From Methylocystis sp. L43 (GTDB lineage: Bacteria; Pseudomonadota; Alphaproteobacteria; Rhizobiales; Beijerinckiaceae): 64,000 nt of DNA. The notes under the pieces are model-generated. The model was not told where the DNA came from. It made no database searches and worked only from the letters and a program-made list of their open reading frames with translations. The stretch spans positions 62,001 to 126,000 of the forward strand of contig NZ_JADNRA010000034.1 in NCBI RefSeq assembly GCF_015709525.1. The letters run 5' to 3'. Below are positions 8,431 to 18,416 of the stretch, in pieces (positions within the stretch are counted from its first letter, which is position 1; each line of letters begins with the position of its first letter). The position numbers were made by a program, and so were the translations under genes.

Positions 8431-10359
8431 TCACCGACGCGCGGCGGCGACCGGCGACCGGGTGCGGCGCTGGGTCGGCGGCGGCGCGGGCGCGGCGCTT
8501 TCGCTGAACAGTTCGGCGAGTTTTTCAGTCATGGCGCCGCCCAACTCCTCGGCGTCGACGATCGTCACCGCGCGGCGGTAGTAGCGGGTGACGTCATGGC
8601 CGATGCCGATGGCGATGAGTTCGACCGGCGACTTGCTCTCGATCTCGTGGATGATTTGGCGCAGGTGCCGTTCGAGATAGTTGCCGGCGTTAACCGAAAG
8701 CGTCGAATCGTCGACCGGCGCGCCGTCCGAGATCATCATCAGGATGCGCCGCTGCTCGGAACGCGCGAGCAATCGGCGATGCGCCCAATCGAGGGCCTCG
8801 CCGTCGATATTCTCCTTCAACAGCCCTTCCCGCATCATCAGGCCGAGGTTGCGTCTGGCGCGGCGCCAGGGCGCGTCGGCGGCCTTATAGATGATGTGGC
8901 GGATGTCGTTGAGGCGTCCGGGATTGGCCGCCTTCCCTTCGGCGATCCAGGCCTCGCGAGACTGGCCGCCCTTCCAGGCGCGGGTGGTGAAGCCGAGGAT
9001 CTCGACCTTGACGCCGCAGCGCTCCAGCGTGCGCGCCAGAATGTCGGCGCAGGTGGCCGCGACCGTGATCGGGCGTCCGCGCATCGAGCCGGAATTATCC
9101 AGAAGCAGCGTCACCACCGTGTCGCGAAAGTCCATGTCCTTTTCGCGCTTGAAAGACAGCGGCTGCTGGGGGTCGATGATGATCCGCGGCAGTCGCGCGG
9201 GGTCGAGCATGCCCTCCTCGAGGTCGAACTCCCAGGAACGGCTCTGCTGCGCCATCAGCCGGCGCTGCAGCCGATTCGCGAGCCGTCCCACGACCGAGGA
9301 GAGATGCAGCAGCTGCTTGTCCAGATAGGCCCGCAGCCGGTCGAGCTCCTCGACGTCGCAGAGCTCCTCGGCGCGAATGATCTCGTCGAAGCGGGTGGTG
9401 TAGGCGTGATAATCGGCGCCGGCGCGCTCGGCGGCGTTCGTCGCCGGGTGAAGCGCCTCGGCGGCCTCTTCGGCGTCTCCGGCGTCGGCCTCTCGCTCGG
9501 TCTCGCCATAGGGCGCTTCCGCGGAGTCGCTTTCGCCTTCCTGCTGGGCGTCTTCGGCCGCGAGCGCCGTATCCATCTCGGCGGCGCTCTTGGACTCTTC
9601 GTCGTCCCGATCGTCGCTCTCGCTCTGGTCGGGATTTTGCGGCGCATCCTCGCTTTCCTCGTCGGCGTTCGTCTCGTCGGGCGCTTCGCCGCTCGCCATA
9701 TCGAGATGCGAAAGCAGCTCGCGCACGATCTGGGCGAAAAGCTTCTGGTCCTCCACCGCCCCGGACAGTCGGTCAAGATCTGCGCCGGCGCGCTCTTCGA
9801 CGGTGTCGCGCCACAGCTCGACGATTTTTTGCGCGTGCTGCGGCGGATTGAGTCCGGTCACGCGTTGGCGCGCGAGCAGCGCCAGCGCGTCTTCGAGCGG
9901 CGCGTCGTCGCGGCCTGAGATTTCATCGGCGTGGCTGCGCTGATAGCGGTCGTCGAGCATCGCGCTGATATTCGCCGCGACGCCGGGCATCCGCATTGCG
10001 CCGATCGACTCGCAGCGCGCCTGCTCCAAGGCGTCAAAGGCGGCGCGGGCGGCCGCCGGTTCCGGCGCATAGCGCCGATGCAGAGCGTCGTCGTGACAGG
10101 CGAGGCGCAGCGCCAGAGAATCCGCCTGGCCGCGCAGAATCGCGGCGTCCTTCACGTTCAGCTTGCGCGGCGGCTCCGTCAGCCGCGCCTTCGCCCCATC
10201 GGCCCCGGCGATGAGCGAGGGTCGCTCCGGGGCGAAATTCACTTCGAGCGCGGGCGAACGCGCCATGGCGCGCATGGCGCCGGCGACGGCGCGCTTGAAC
10301 GGCTCCTGCGGCGGCTCTTTGGGCGAGGCGGGCCGTCGGTTTGTCGGTGCTGGCGGCAT
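8431..10359 (-). CDS. cobT: Cobaltochelatase subunit CobT
   Basis: A 642-residue protein, normal length for CobT of the aerobic cobaltochelatase CobNST, which inserts cobalt into hydrogenobyrinate a,c-diamide during B12 synthesis. The N-terminal helical part is followed by a very acidic linker (residues about 220-310, rich in D, E and S) and a C-terminal von Willebrand A domain with the MIDAS motif [12 protein letters not shown] (near residue 430) and [11 protein letters not shown]. CobT forms the chelatase motor with the AAA+ protein CobS, which is encoded just upstream on the same strand. Confidence 0.95.
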   Translation of the reverse strand: MPPAPTNRRPASPKEPPQEPFKRAVAGAMRAMARSPALEVNFAPERPSLIAGADGAKARLTEPPRKLNVKDAAILRGQADSLALRLACHDDALHRRYAPEPAAARAAFDALEQARCESIGAMRMPGVAANISAMLDDRYQRSHADEISGRDDAPLEDALALLARQRVTGLNPPQHAQKIVELWRDTVEERAGADLDRLSGAVEDQKLFAQIVRELLSHLDMASGEAPDETNADEESEDAPQNPDQSESDDRDDEESKSAAEMDTALAAEDAQQEGESDSAEAPYGETEREADAGDAEEAAEALHPATNAAERAGADYHAYTTRFDEIIRAEELCDVEELDRLRAYLDKQLLHLSSVVGRLANRLQRRLMAQQSRSWEFDLEEGMLDPARLPRIIIDPQQPLSFKREKDMDFRDTVVTLLLDNSGSMRGRPITVAATCADILARTLERCGVKVEILGFTTRAWKGGQSREAWIAEGKAANPGRLNDIRHIIYKAADAPWRRARRNLGLMMREGLLKENIDGEALDWAHRRLLARSEQRRILMMISDGAPVDDSTLSVNAGNYLERHLRQIIHEIESKSPVELIAIGIGHDVTRYYRRAVTIVDAEELGGAMTEKLAELFSESAAPAPPPTQRRTRSPVAAARR

Positions 10360-10422
10360 AACGGAACTATATGCGCGTGGCCAGGGGGAGCCGCAAGTCG
10401 AAACGCCGTATTGGCGGAAAGC

Positions 10423-10650
10423 TTACAATTTGCGTTCGGCCTTGCTGAAGTTCGACAGATCGCCCTCCGCCGCGGCGCGCCGACGCCAGGATTTCGCGAT
10501 CGCGGGATATTTGATTTCCTTGGAGATGCGGGAAACCTGCTGTTGCAATTTCTCGCTTCCACAGGCGGGACAGGCTGGAACGTCCGATCCGCGCACCAGC
10601 AGTTCGAATTCCGCCGCGCAGGCGTCGCAGACATAGGCGTAAAGCGGCAT
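10423..10650 (-). CDS. FmdB-family zinc-ribbon protein
   Basis: A 75-residue protein starting MPLYAYVCDACAAEFELL, with two CxxC pairs (CDAC near residue 9; CPACGSEKL near residue 28) typical of the FmdB/CxxC_CxxC_SSSS family, followed by a basic tail. The family is named for a putative regulator of formamidase but has no proven general function. It lies between cobS and cobT on the same strand, with a repeat upstream. Confidence 0.85.
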   Translation of the reverse strand: MPLYAYVCDACAAEFELLVRGSDVPACPACGSEKLQQQVSRISKEIKYPAIAKSWRRRAAAEGDLSNFSKAERKL

Positions 10651-10800
10651 GAACCCCTCGCGTCATATGCATTCGCCTCTACGCGAGCAATTTTCGTTCC
10701 GCATGTGAGGCTCGTGCTACGCGCTCGCGAGGTGTCGGTGCGCCTGTCGCGATTGGCGGCGGCGTTTCCAACCAAGCGGCTACTCGGTTGAGCGCGTCAT

Positions 10801-10910
10801 GCCCCACCCCGCTTCGCGGGAGAGGGAGAAGATTGCGCATTTTACAAGAGATTGCGCGTAACGCCCGCCGGCCCCCTCTCCCGCTTCAGCGGGGGAGGCA
10901 GGGGGCCAAG
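10801..10910. repeat. Palindromic repeat (family B, copy 1)
   Basis: The arms GCCCCACCCCGCTTCGCGGGAG and CCCCCTCTCCCGCTTCAGCGGGGG each form local hairpins and face each other across a short AT-rich centre. A related element is at 37009-37133. It fills most of the 270-base gap between cobS and the zinc-ribbon gene; nothing else is visible in that gap. Confidence 0.7.
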
Positions 10911-10920
10911 CAACGCTTCT

Positions 10921-11919
10921 CTATGTCATCACCACATTCACGGCGCTTTCCGGCAGCTCCTTGCCGAAGCAGCGCTGATAGAATTCGGCGACGAGCGGAC
11001 GCTCGAGTTCGTCGCATTTGTTCAAAAAGGTCATCCGGAAGGCGAAGCCGATGTCGCCGAAAATCTCGGCGTTCTCGGCCCAAGTGATCACGGTGCGGGG
11101 ACTCATCACCGTCGAAAGGTCGCCGGCCATGAAAGCGTTGCGGGTGAGGTCGGCCACCCGCACCATCTTATTGGCGATGTCGCGGCCTTCCTTCGTGGCG
11201 CCATAGGATTTCGCCTTGGCGAGGACGATGTTCGTCTCTGCGTCATGCGGCAGATAATTCAGCGTCGCGACGATCGACCAGCGGTCCATCTGCGCCTGGT
11301 TGATCTGCTGCGTGCCGTGGTAGAGGCCCGACGTGTCGCCGAGCCCGACGGTGTTGGCGGTCGCGAACAGGCGGAACGCCGGATGCGGCCGGATGACGCG
11401 GTTCTGATCGAGCAGCGTCAGGCGGCCGGAGACTTCAAGCACGCGCTGGATCACGAACATCACGTCGGGCCGCCCGGCGTCATATTCGTCGAAACACAAA
11501 GCCACGCAGTGCTGCACCGCCCAAGGCAGGATGCCGTCGCGAAACTCGGTGACCTGCTTGCCGTCCTTCAGGACGATGGCGTCCTTGCCGACGAGGTCGA
11601 TGCGCGAGATGTGGCTGTCGAGATTGACGCGCACGAAAGGCCAGTTGAGCCGCGCCGCCACCTGCTCGATATGCGTCGACTTTCCCGTGCCGTGATAGCC
11701 GGTCACCATCACGCGCCGATTCCTGGCGAAGCCGGCGAGAATGGCGAGCGTCGTCTGCCGATCGAAGAGGTAGTCCGGGTCGAGGTCCGGCACATGTTCG
11801 TTGCGCTCGGAAAAGGCGGGAACCTCCATATCGGAGTCGATTCCGAACACCTGGCGCACCGAGATCTTCATGTCCGGCGTGCCGTCAAGGCCCGTTGCGG
11901 CGTATTCTGCAGCGACCAA
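10921..11919 (-). CDS. cobS: Cobaltochelatase subunit CobS (AAA+ ATPase)
   Basis: A 332-residue AAA+ protein with Walker [10 protein letters not shown] (near residue 75), Walker B ALCFDEYD and sensor segment FATANT. It supplies ATP-driven work to CobN-mediated cobalt insertion together with CobT. The start is TTG at 11919: it is preceded by AAGGAGG at ideal spacing, while the next in-frame ATG (MKISVRQVF) would cut off a normal N terminus. The J-domain gene lies upstream, an arrangement common in alphaproteobacteria. Confidence 0.95.
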   Translation of the reverse strand: MVAAEYAATGLDGTPDMKISVRQVFGIDSDMEVPAFSERNEHVPDLDPDYLFDRQTTLAILAGFARNRRVMVTGYHGTGKSTHIEQVAARLNWPFVRVNLDSHISRIDLVGKDAIVLKDGKQVTEFRDGILPWAVQHCVALCFDEYDAGRPDVMFVIQRVLEVSGRLTLLDQNRVIRPHPAFRLFATANTVGLGDTSGLYHGTQQINQAQMDRWSIVATLNYLPHDAETNIVLAKAKSYGATKEGRDIANKMVRVADLTRNAFMAGDLSTVMSPRTVITWAENAEIFGDIGFAFRMTFLNKCDELERPLVAEFYQRCFGKELPESAVNVVMT

Positions 11920-12013
11920 AATGCGTCCTCCTTGCGCGGACCGTTTCGTCCCCGCATGATTGCGCCGAATATGTCTGCGCCGCCGCGGAAAGCTTCGCGC
12001 GCGCGACGAGCGC

Positions 12014-12613
12014 TCAGACCAGGCGAGCGGCCCTCAGCGTCTTATAGGCATGGATGATTTCCCGCAATTTTTCCTCGCGGGAGCGGTCGCCGCCATTGGC
12101 GTCGGGATGATGGCGCTTGACGAGCTCTTTGTAGCGCGCGCGGATCGCCACGGCGTCCGCCGTCTCCTCAAGCCCCATGGCGACGAACGCCCTGATCGTC
12201 ACGGGCGAATGTTGCGGCGCGCGCTGGGCGGCGGCGGGGTGCGGACGGCGGAAGCGCTGGCGATAGACGCCAAGCGGATCGGCCGCCGTCATCGTGTCCT
12301 CGCGAAAGCCCGCCTGTCCGCGCTTCGTCCCCATGGACCAGGTCGGGCGGTGCCCGACCGTCGCATCCTTCATGTAGCGGGCGACCGAAGCGTCATCCAT
12401 GCCGTTGAAATAATTGTATGTGGCGTTGTATTCCCGGACATGTTCGAGGCAGAAGCAGAGATACTGCCCCTCACGCAGCCGGCCCATCGGCGCGCGGTGG
12501 ACGCCCTCCGCCTCACAGCCGGGAGAATCGCACCGCGTCACGGTCTCGCGCCGAGTTTCGCGCGGTTGACGCTTGGTTCGGATGCGGTCGAAGAGGGGCG
12601 AATTCAGGTCCAT
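12014..12613 (-). CDS. J-domain (DnaJ-like) protein
   Basis: A 199-residue protein with a C-terminal J domain containing the HPD tripeptide ([13 protein letters not shown], near residue 165), needed to stimulate an Hsp70 ATPase. The N-terminal half carries Cys pairs (RCDSPGC at about 27; LCFCLEH near 53) that may bind zinc. Rhizobiales genomes usually have this gene between cobS and bolA, as here. Client unknown. Confidence 0.88.
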   Translation of the reverse strand: MDLNSPLFDRIRTKRQPRETRRETVTRCDSPGCEAEGVHRAPMGRLREGQYLCFCLEHVREYNATYNYFNGMDDASVARYMKDATVGHRPTWSMGTKRGQAGFREDTMTAADPLGVYRQRFRRPHPAAAQRAPQHSPVTIRAFVAMGLEETADAVAIRARYKELVKRHHPDANGGDRSREEKLREIIHAYKTLRAARLV

Positions 12614-12699
12614 TTCATTCCATTATGATGGCGCCGCAGCGCGCCGCAAGCGCAACCAAGCGCCAATGTGCTAAATCGGCGATCGAACCGGAGATAAAC

Positions 12700-12996
12700 A
12701 TGACGGATCAGGGTAAAGGCGTCGTCAAGACGCGCATCGCACAGAAACTCACCAAAGCCCTTGCGCCAGCGGCGCTCAACGTGATCGACGAATCGCACAG
12801 CCACGCGGGGCACGGGCATCACCATCCCGACGGCGAAACCCACTTCAGAGTGGAGGTGGTGAGCGCGGCTTTCGAGGGCAAGAGCTTGATCGAGCGGCAC
12901 CGTCTCGTCAATGCGCTTCTCTCCGACGAGTTGGCCGACCGCGTTCACGCTCTGGCGATCAGCGCCAAAACTCCGCACGAAGCCGCGCCCGTCTAA
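12700..12996 (+). CDS. BolA-family protein
   Basis: A 98-residue BolA-like protein (conserved core HFRVEVVSAAFEGKSLIERHRLV). BolA proteins work with monothiol glutaredoxins in Fe-S cluster trafficking and some act as transcription regulators. A His-rich insertion (SHSHAGHGHHHPDGE, near residue 36) adds possible metal ligands. ATG 12700 is supported by GGAG eight bases upstream. It is divergent from the J-domain gene, the usual alphaproteobacterial arrangement. Confidence 0.9.
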   Translation: MTDQGKGVVKTRIAQKLTKALAPAALNVIDESHSHAGHGHHHPDGETHFRVEVVSAAFEGKSLIERHRLVNALLSDELADRVHALAISAKTPHEAAPV

Positions 12997-13001
12997 GGCC
13001 G

Positions 13002-13319
13002 TCAACTGCGCAGCGGGCCGCCGTCAGCGCCGCAGTCAATCTCGGAAACGTCCTCGCCCATGGCGATGCGGGCGCGCGCCAGCGCGCCGCCGGCGTCATA
13101 GGCGTAATCGTGGCGCAGCTCCACTTCGCCATAAACGAGCTTCTCGCAACTGATGATCCTGCCCTCGGCGTCATAAGTCGCGCGAAAATACGTATTGCGG
13201 TTCTTAAGCTCGCTCGCCTCGAGCGGCCCCAGGAGCTTCAATGGCAACCGAACCCCGGAATAGGAAAGAAAATACCGGCATTCTTCTTCATTAGGCGCTT
13301 CATTAATCTCCGACATCAT
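13002..13319 (-). CDS. DUF6156-like conserved hypothetical protein
   Basis: A 105-residue soluble protein (ATG 13319, with an alternative ATG three bases in; GGGGAG upstream). It has the family pattern YFLSYSGVRLPLKLLGPLE...NTYFRATYD...KLVYGEVELRHDY. No signal peptide or catalytic motif is visible. It converges with bolA, five bases apart. Function unknown. Confidence 0.75.
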   Translation of the reverse strand: MMSEINEAPNEEECRYFLSYSGVRLPLKLLGPLEASELKNRNTYFRATYDAEGRIISCEKLVYGEVELRHDYAYDAGGALARARIAMGEDVSEIDCGADGGPLRS

Positions 13320-13390
13320 CGCTCTCCCCGGTCCCCGGCGTTTCTTTAAGCGACGCCGCGCAAGCTGGTACGAGAAAATCACGCCAACCT

Positions 13391-13426
13391 CATGGCTCCC
13401 CGACATGGCTCCCCGACATGGCTCCC
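13391..13426. repeat. 13-bp tandem repeat, about 2.8 copies
   Basis: The unit CATGGCTCCCCGA is repeated head to tail between the DUF6156 gene and serC. It looks like a small slippage product. No regulatory role is suggested. Confidence 0.8.
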
Positions 13427-13523
13427 AGAGTGCGCGACTGAAGCCAGCGGCTCTTGACGGTCGGCGGGGCAGCGCGTAGCGCGGACAGCGGCGGCGCCGC
13501 GCCGCAATGGAGAGGGCTGCATC

Positions 13524-14705
13524 ATGGCCGCCGCCGACAAAATGGCGAAACCCGCCGCCAAGCCGGCTAATCCCAGCTTTTCTTCCGGCCCCTGCGCCAA
13601 GCGCCCGGGATGGGCGCTTAGCAATCTCGCCGGGGCGGCGCTCGGACGTTCCCACCGCTCGAAGGCGGGCAAACAGAAGCTGGCGCAGGCCATCGCGCTG
13701 ACGCGGGAGATTCTGCGTGTTCCCGCCGATTACCGCATCGGCATCGTGCCGGCCTCCGACACCGGCGCCGTGGAGATCGCGCTCTGGTCGCTTCTCGGCC
13801 CCAGGAGCGTCGATGTCGTCGCTTGGGAGAGCTTCTCGAAAGACTGGGTCAATGATGTCCTGAACCAGTTGAAGATCGAAAAGGCGCGAAGCCTCGCCGC
13901 GCCGTATGGCGAATTGCCCGATCTGTCGCAGATCGACTTCGACAATGACGTCGTCTTCGCCTGGAACGGGACGACGTCGGGCGTGCGCGCGCCCAACGCC
14001 GACTTCATTGCGGCGGATCGCAAGGGCCTGACGATTTGCGACGCGACGTCGGCGGCCTTCGCGCAGCCGCTCGACTTCGCCAAGCTCGATGTGACGACCT
14101 ACAGCTGGCAAAAGGTTCTCGGCGGCGAGGCCGCGCATGGCATGCTGATTCTCTCGCCGCGCGCGGTCGAGCGGCTCGAGAGCTATGCGCCGCCTTGGCC
14201 GATGCCGAAGATTTTCCGGCTGACCAAAAAAGGAAAGCTGAACGAAGGGATTTTCCAGGGCGAGACGATCAACACGCCCTCGCTTCTCGCGGTCGAAGAT
14301 TATCTCGACGCGCTTTCCTGGGCGCAATCGATCGGCGGGCTTGAGGCGCTGTTTGCGCGCTCGAACGCCAATGCGCAGGCGGTTGGCGACTGGATTGGAA
14401 AGACGCCCTGGGTCGACTTCCTCGCCAAGGACCCCGCCACCCGCTCCAACACCAGCGTCTGCCTCATCTTCTCCGCGGAGAGCGCCGCGACAGACGCCGA
14501 CGCGCAGGCGACGCTCGCCAAGAAGATGGTCGCGATGATTGAACAGGAGGGCGCGGGCTATGATTTTGGCGCCTATCGCGACGCGCCGCCGGGCTTTCGC
14601 ATCTGGTGCGGCGCGACGGTGGAAACCGCCGACGTGGCGCTGCTGACCGAATGGCTCGACTGGGCCTATGCGCAAGCTTGCGCCGACGCCGCGCAAGCGG
14701 GGTGA
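13524..14705 (+). CDS. serC: Phosphoserine aminotransferase
   Basis: A 393-residue PLP-dependent class V aminotransferase converting 3-phosphohydroxypyruvate and glutamate to phosphoserine. Visible motifs: [14 protein letters not shown] near the N terminus, [11 protein letters not shown] (cofactor phosphate contact), and the PLP-lysine region [16 protein letters not shown] (near residue 197). Length and motifs match the alphaproteobacterial type. The pathway partner serA lies about 750 bases downstream, with a vapBC module between. Serine supply also feeds the serine cycle of type II methanotrophs. Confidence 0.94.
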   Translation: MAAADKMAKPAAKPANPSFSSGPCAKRPGWALSNLAGAALGRSHRSKAGKQKLAQAIALTREILRVPADYRIGIVPASDTGAVEIALWSLLGPRSVDVVAWESFSKDWVNDVLNQLKIEKARSLAAPYGELPDLSQIDFDNDVVFAWNGTTSGVRAPNADFIAADRKGLTICDATSAAFAQPLDFAKLDVTTYSWQKVLGGEAAHGMLILSPRAVERLESYAPPWPMPKIFRLTKKGKLNEGIFQGETINTPSLLAVEDYLDALSWAQSIGGLEALFARSNANAQAVGDWIGKTPWVDFLAKDPATRSNTSVCLIFSAESAATDADAQATLAKKMVAMIEQEGAGYDFGAYRDAPPGFRIWCGATVETADVALLTEWLDWAYAQACADAAQAG

Positions 14706-14724
14706 GTTGATCACGCCCTTGGCG

Positions 14725-14749
14725 TGATATATTCGTTTAAGATATATCA
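14725..14749 (+). promoter_or_regulatory. Palindromic operator candidate for vapBC
   Basis: The perfect 8-bp inverted repeat TGATATAT (14725-14732) and ATATATCA (14742-14749), nine bases apart, lies just upstream of the vapB ribosome-binding site. VapB-type antitoxins usually repress their own operon through such a site. Binding is inferred. Confidence 0.6.
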
Positions 14750-14759
14750 GGAGGGGCGC

Positions 14760-15002
14760 GTGGATAAAGCCAAGGTTTTTTGGTCGGGGCGCTCGCAAGC
14801 TGTCCGTTTGCCTAAAGACTATCGCATCGAGGCCGATGAGGTGCGGATCAGTCGGCGCGGGGACTCAATTATCCTCGAACCTATTCCGAAAGATTGGTCC
14901 TGGCTCGATGCGATCATCGGAACCATGTCCGAGGACTTCATGGAAGAGGGTCGCGAGCAGCCGCCGATGCAGGAGCGTCCGCTACTCGATAAACTTTTCT
15001 AA
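14760..15002 (+). CDS. vapB: VapB-like antitoxin (AbrB/MazE fold)
   Basis: An 80-residue protein with the SpoVT/AbrB DNA-binding pattern (KAKVFWSGRSQAVRLPKDYR near the N terminus, then VRISRRGDSIILEP). The C-terminal tail is acidic and would wrap the toxin. Start GTG 14760 was chosen because AGGAGG precedes it by seven bases and the family begins close to this point. The toxin gene follows two bases after its stop. It sits between serC and serA, which otherwise would be neighbours. Confidence 0.88.
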   Translation: MDKAKVFWSGRSQAVRLPKDYRIEADEVRISRRGDSIILEPIPKDWSWLDAIIGTMSEDFMEEGREQPPMQERPLLDKLF

Positions 15003-15004
15003 GC

Positions 15005-15406
15005 GTGCGTTTTCTCCTTGATGCCAATGGGGTGATCGCAATTCTAAAGGGCGACAACTCGTCCCTGGCGTTGCGCCTGCGCCAACATCGGCCAGCGGAC
15101 ATATGCCTCTCGTCGGTCGTCACACATGAATTGTATTTTGGCGCATACAAGAGCGGGCGGGTTGAAGCCAACCTCGCTCGTTTGCGCGCGCTGCGGTTCG
15201 AGGTTTTGCCCTTCGATCTCGAAGATTCAATCGTCGCTGGCGAGATTCGTGCAAAGCTGCGCGCCAAGGGCGTTCCGATCGGTCCTTACGATCTCCTGAT
15301 TGCCGCCCAGGCGCTCGGACGCGGATTGGTCCTCGTTACGGCCAATGTTAAGGAATTTTGTCGCGTCGACGGATTAAAAATCCAGGATTGGACCAACGCA
15401 GGCTAA
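15005..15406 (+). CDS. vapC: VapC-like PIN-domain toxin
   Basis: A 133-residue PIN-domain ribonuclease. Acidic active-site residues are visible: Asp6 in MRFLLDANGV, Glu in VVTHELYFGA (near 41), Asp in GPYDLLIAAQA (near 95), and the following VTANVKEF segment. The family cleaves RNA (tRNA or rRNA) when not bound by antitoxin. The start codon is GTG at 15005, right after the antitoxin stop. Confidence 0.9.
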   Translation: MRFLLDANGVIAILKGDNSSLALRLRQHRPADICLSSVVTHELYFGAYKSGRVEANLARLRALRFEVLPFDLEDSIVAGEIRAKLRAKGVPIGPYDLLIAAQALGRGLVLVTANVKEFCRVDGLKIQDWTNAG

Positions 15407-15458
15407 CCCCCAAGTGCGATCTACTCCTGAGATGCATCCTCTTACCGCGAGTATTTCC

Positions 15459-17045
15459 ATGCCGCCGCGCGTTCTCATCTCAGACTCCCTTTCGCCGGCC
15501 GCCGCACAGATTTTCCGCCTGCGCGGACTGGAGGTCGATTTCGAACCGACGCTGGGAAAAGACAAGGACAAGCTTGCCGCCGCGATCGCCGACTATGACG
15601 GACTCGCGATCCGTTCGGCGACGAAGGTGACCGCCGACATCTTTGCGCGGGCGCCGCGGCTCAAGGTCGTCGGCCGCGCCGGCATCGGCGTCGACAATGT
15701 CGATGTCGCCGCCGCCACCGCGCGCGGCGTCATCGTCATGAACACGCCCTTTGGCAATTCCATCACCACCGCCGAACACGCGATCGCGCTGATGTTCGCC
15801 TTGGCTCGCGAAATTCCCGCCGCCGACGCCTCGACCCAGGCCGGCAAATGGGAAAAGAACCGCTTCATGGGCGTCGAGATCACCGGCAAGACGCTTGGCG
15901 TCGTCGGCTGCGGCAATGTCGGCGCGAATGTCGCCGAACGCGCGCTCGGCCTGAAGATGCGCGTGATCGCCTTCGATCCTTACCTCACCCAAGAGCGCGC
16001 CAGTGAGCTTGGCGTCGAAAAAGTAGACCTCGACGAACTCTTGGCGAGAGCCGACTTCATCACCTTGCATACGCCGCTCACGCCGCAGACGAAGAATATC
16101 CTCTCGGCGGAAAACCTCGCCAAGACATGCAAGGGCGTGCGCATCATCAATTGCGCGCGCGGCGGGCTGGTCGACGAAGACGCGCTGCGCAAGGCCCTCG
16201 ACGACGGCCATGTCGCCGGCGCCGCCTTCGACGTGTTTGCGCAGGAGCCGGCGAACGAAAACCCATTGTTCGGGCATCCGCACGTCGTCTGCACGCCGCA
16301 CCTCGGCGCTTCGACGAGCGAGGCGCAGGAAAAGGTCGCGCTGCAGATCGCCGAGCAGATGGCGGATTATCTCACCAGAGGCGCGATCGCCAACGCCGTG
16401 AATTTCCCCTCGATCAGCGCCGAAGAGGCGCCTCGGCTGAAGCCCTTCGTCGAGCTCGCCGAAAAGCTCGGTCTCTTCGTGGGTCAGGTCGCCGTCGCCG
16501 GCGTCGACACATTGTCGATCGTCTACGAAGGCGCCGTCGCGTTGCAGAAGACGCGGCCGATCTCGGCGGCTGCGATTTCGGGGCTGCTTCGCCCCATTCT
16601 CGAAGACGTCAATCCGGTGTCGGCGCCGATCCTCGCCAAGGAGCGCGGCCTGGCCATTGAGGAGATCACCCGCGAGGCGCAAGGCGACTATGAATCGCTT
16701 GTCACGCTCAGCGCGCATACCGCGCAGGGCGAAATTTGCGTTTCGGGTACGGTTTTCCACGACGGCAAGCCGCGTATTGTCGGCATCGGCGACATCGGCG
16801 TCGACGCCGAATTCGCGCCGTCGATGATCTATCTGACGAATGAAGACAGGCCTGGATTCATTGGCAGATTCGCCGGCGTGCTCGGCGAGGCCGAGGTCAA
16901 TATCGCCACGTTCGCGCTCGGCCGCGACAGGCCCGGCGGCGGCGCGGTCGCGCTCGTCGCGATCGACGGCGAACTGCCGCCGCAGGCGCTCACCGCCCTG
17001 AAAAGCCTGCCCGGCGTGAAACAGGCGACGACGCTTAAATTCTGA
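15459..17045 (+). CDS. serA: D-3-phosphoglycerate dehydrogenase
   Basis: A 528-residue long-form SerA catalysing the first step of serine synthesis. The NAD-binding domain has VVGCGNVGANVAERA (near residue 148), catalytic Arg in NCARGGLVDE (near 235), and Glu/His in QEPANENPLF and TPHLGAST; an intervening domain follows, then a C-terminal ACT domain (IYLTNEDRPGFIGRFAGVLG) that may sense serine. An upstream in-frame ATG at 15432 is possible, but MPPRVLISD is the usual start. The adjacent vapBC separates it from serC. Confidence 0.95.
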   Translation: MPPRVLISDSLSPAAAQIFRLRGLEVDFEPTLGKDKDKLAAAIADYDGLAIRSATKVTADIFARAPRLKVVGRAGIGVDNVDVAAATARGVIVMNTPFGNSITTAEHAIALMFALAREIPAADASTQAGKWEKNRFMGVEITGKTLGVVGCGNVGANVAERALGLKMRVIAFDPYLTQERASELGVEKVDLDELLARADFITLHTPLTPQTKNILSAENLAKTCKGVRIINCARGGLVDEDALRKALDDGHVAGAAFDVFAQEPANENPLFGHPHVVCTPHLGASTSEAQEKVALQIAEQMADYLTRGAIANAVNFPSISAEEAPRLKPFVELAEKLGLFVGQVAVAGVDTLSIVYEGAVALQKTRPISAAAISGLLRPILEDVNPVSAPILAKERGLAIEEITREAQGDYESLVTLSAHTAQGEICVSGTVFHDGKPRIVGIGDIGVDAEFAPSMIYLTNEDRPGFIGRFAGVLGEAEVNIATFALGRDRPGGGAVALVAIDGELPPQALTALKSLPGVKQATTLKF

Positions 17046-17249
17046 ATAACGCTCTTTGTTGATAATCCGTCGGCGCGCGGCGGCAGTGTTGCAAGTCTGC
17101 AACTATCCGGGAAGAAACGCGGCTTGTCCTGAGTTTCGCGCGTCCGCCCGCTTGCTTGCGCGAGCGGCCTGCGGGACTAATCATCAGCGCGTCTACGTCG
17201 CGAATTCGGATCGGCGCGACGTCAGCCCACACTTGGACAAGGGAAAATC

Positions 17250-17879
17250 ATGCGGCGTCTTGCTCTTGCACTGATTTGCGCATTCGGCGCGCTCGGCGCC
17301 CTTTCGTCTCCGGCATCCGCGCGCAGCCCTGCGCCGCAGCCAGCGCCGGCGCCGGCGCCCGTCGTCGACCCTTTCACCGCGCTATTCGGCGGCGGCTCCT
17401 TCGCCCCGCAAACCAGCGACGGCCGCCCGCAGGCGGTCGCCGTTCCGCGCGAGACCGTCGCCTTCGACGCCAGATATGCGCCCGGCACGGTGATCATCGC
17501 CACCAATGAACGTCGACTCTATTATGTGCTCGGCAATGGCCAGGCGATCCGCTACGGGGTCGGCGTCGGCCGCCCGGGCTTCGAATGGGCCGGCACCCGC
17601 TTCGTCGCCCACAAGCGCGAGTGGCCCGATTGGACGCCGCCGGCGCAAATGCTGCGTCGCCGCCCCGACCTGCCGCGGCACATGGAGGGCGGCCTCAACA
17701 ATCCGCTCGGCGCGCGCGCCATGTATCTCTCCGGCACGCTGTACCGCATCCACGGCTCCAACGAGCCCTGGACCATTGGACAGGCCGTGTCGTCCGGCTG
17801 CATCCGGATGACCAATGACGACGTGGTCGACCTCTACAACCGCGTCAAGGTCGGCACCCGCGTGGTCGTGACGCGGTAA
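17250..17879 (+). CDS. L,D-transpeptidase (YkuD domain)
   Basis: A 209-residue exported protein with a signal peptide (ending SPASA), a Pro-rich linker and a YkuD domain with the catalytic motif HGSNEPWTIGQAVSSGCIRM (His near residue 168, Cys near 184). It would form 3-3 cross-links in peptidoglycan or attach proteins to it. It is monocistronic: about 200 bases without a gene lie before it and a terminator follows. Confidence 0.93.
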   Translation: MRRLALALICAFGALGALSSPASARSPAPQPAPAPAPVVDPFTALFGGGSFAPQTSDGRPQAVAVPRETVAFDARYAPGTVIIATNERRLYYVLGNGQAIRYGVGVGRPGFEWAGTRFVAHKREWPDWTPPAQMLRRRPDLPRHMEGGLNNPLGARAMYLSGTLYRIHGSNEPWTIGQAVSSGCIRMTNDDVVDLYNRVKVGTRVVVTR

Positions 17880-17899
17880 ATTTTTTACTGCTACGTTTT

Positions 17900-17935
17900 G
17901 AACGGCCGGCGCTCGCGTCGGCCGTTCTTATTTTT
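17900..17935 (+). terminator. Rho-independent terminator after the L,D-transpeptidase gene
   Basis: Stem GAACGGCCG (17900-17908) pairs with CGGCCGTTC (17919-17927) and is followed by TTATTTTT. The next gene is on the opposite strand, so it may serve both directions. Confidence 0.85.
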
Positions 17936-17937
17936 GA

Positions 17938-18312
17938 TCATTTTTCTCCGGGCCGGTCGCGATCCAGCCCCTTCGCCGCAAGCTCTTCGAGATAGGATGA
18001 GAAGCGCTCCGACGCCGTCTCGCCAAGCTCGCGCAGATATCGCCACGTGTAGATTCCGGTGCGGTGCATGTCGTCGAAGTCGAGCCGCACGGCGTAATTG
18101 CCGACCGGCGCGACCGCGATGATCGTGACATTGCGCTTGCCCCCGATCGTTATGCGCTCCGCCGCGGAATGGCCCTGAACTTCCGCGCTCGGACTCTGCG
18201 TGCGCAACAGCTCGGCGCTGAGCGCGAATTGCGCGCCATCGTCGAAGGAGACGTTCAGCATCCGCCCGCCTTCCGAGAGGCGCAGTTCAGTTGGCCAGGG
18301 CTCCTGCCCCAT
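17938..18312 (-). CDS. DUF971 domain protein
   Basis: A 124-residue protein matching the DUF971 / gamma-butyrobetaine-hydroxylase N-terminal-like fold (WPTELRLSEGGRMLNVSFDDG; IIAVAPVGNYAVRLDFDDMHRTGIYTW). In many bacteria members of this family associate with Fe-S cluster proteins. No signal peptide. ATG 18312 begins the conserved region, with GGAG upstream. It lies downstream of mbnE on the same strand after a 104-base gap, but belongs to the core genome rather than the methanobactin set. Confidence 0.8.
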   Translation of the reverse strand: MGQEPWPTELRLSEGGRMLNVSFDDGAQFALSAELLRTQSPSAEVQGHSAAERITIGGKRNVTIIAVAPVGNYAVRLDFDDMHRTGIYTWRYLRELGETASERFSSYLEELAAKGLDRDRPGEK

Positions 18313-18416
18313 GTGCGTCTCCAGGATTCTTGTTGGCGCGAGGCAATTTGCAGGCCGAGCTCCGGCCGTCGCCAAAGATTTCTATCGCCTTCGCGCCAAG
18401 AGCGCCAACATGATCC

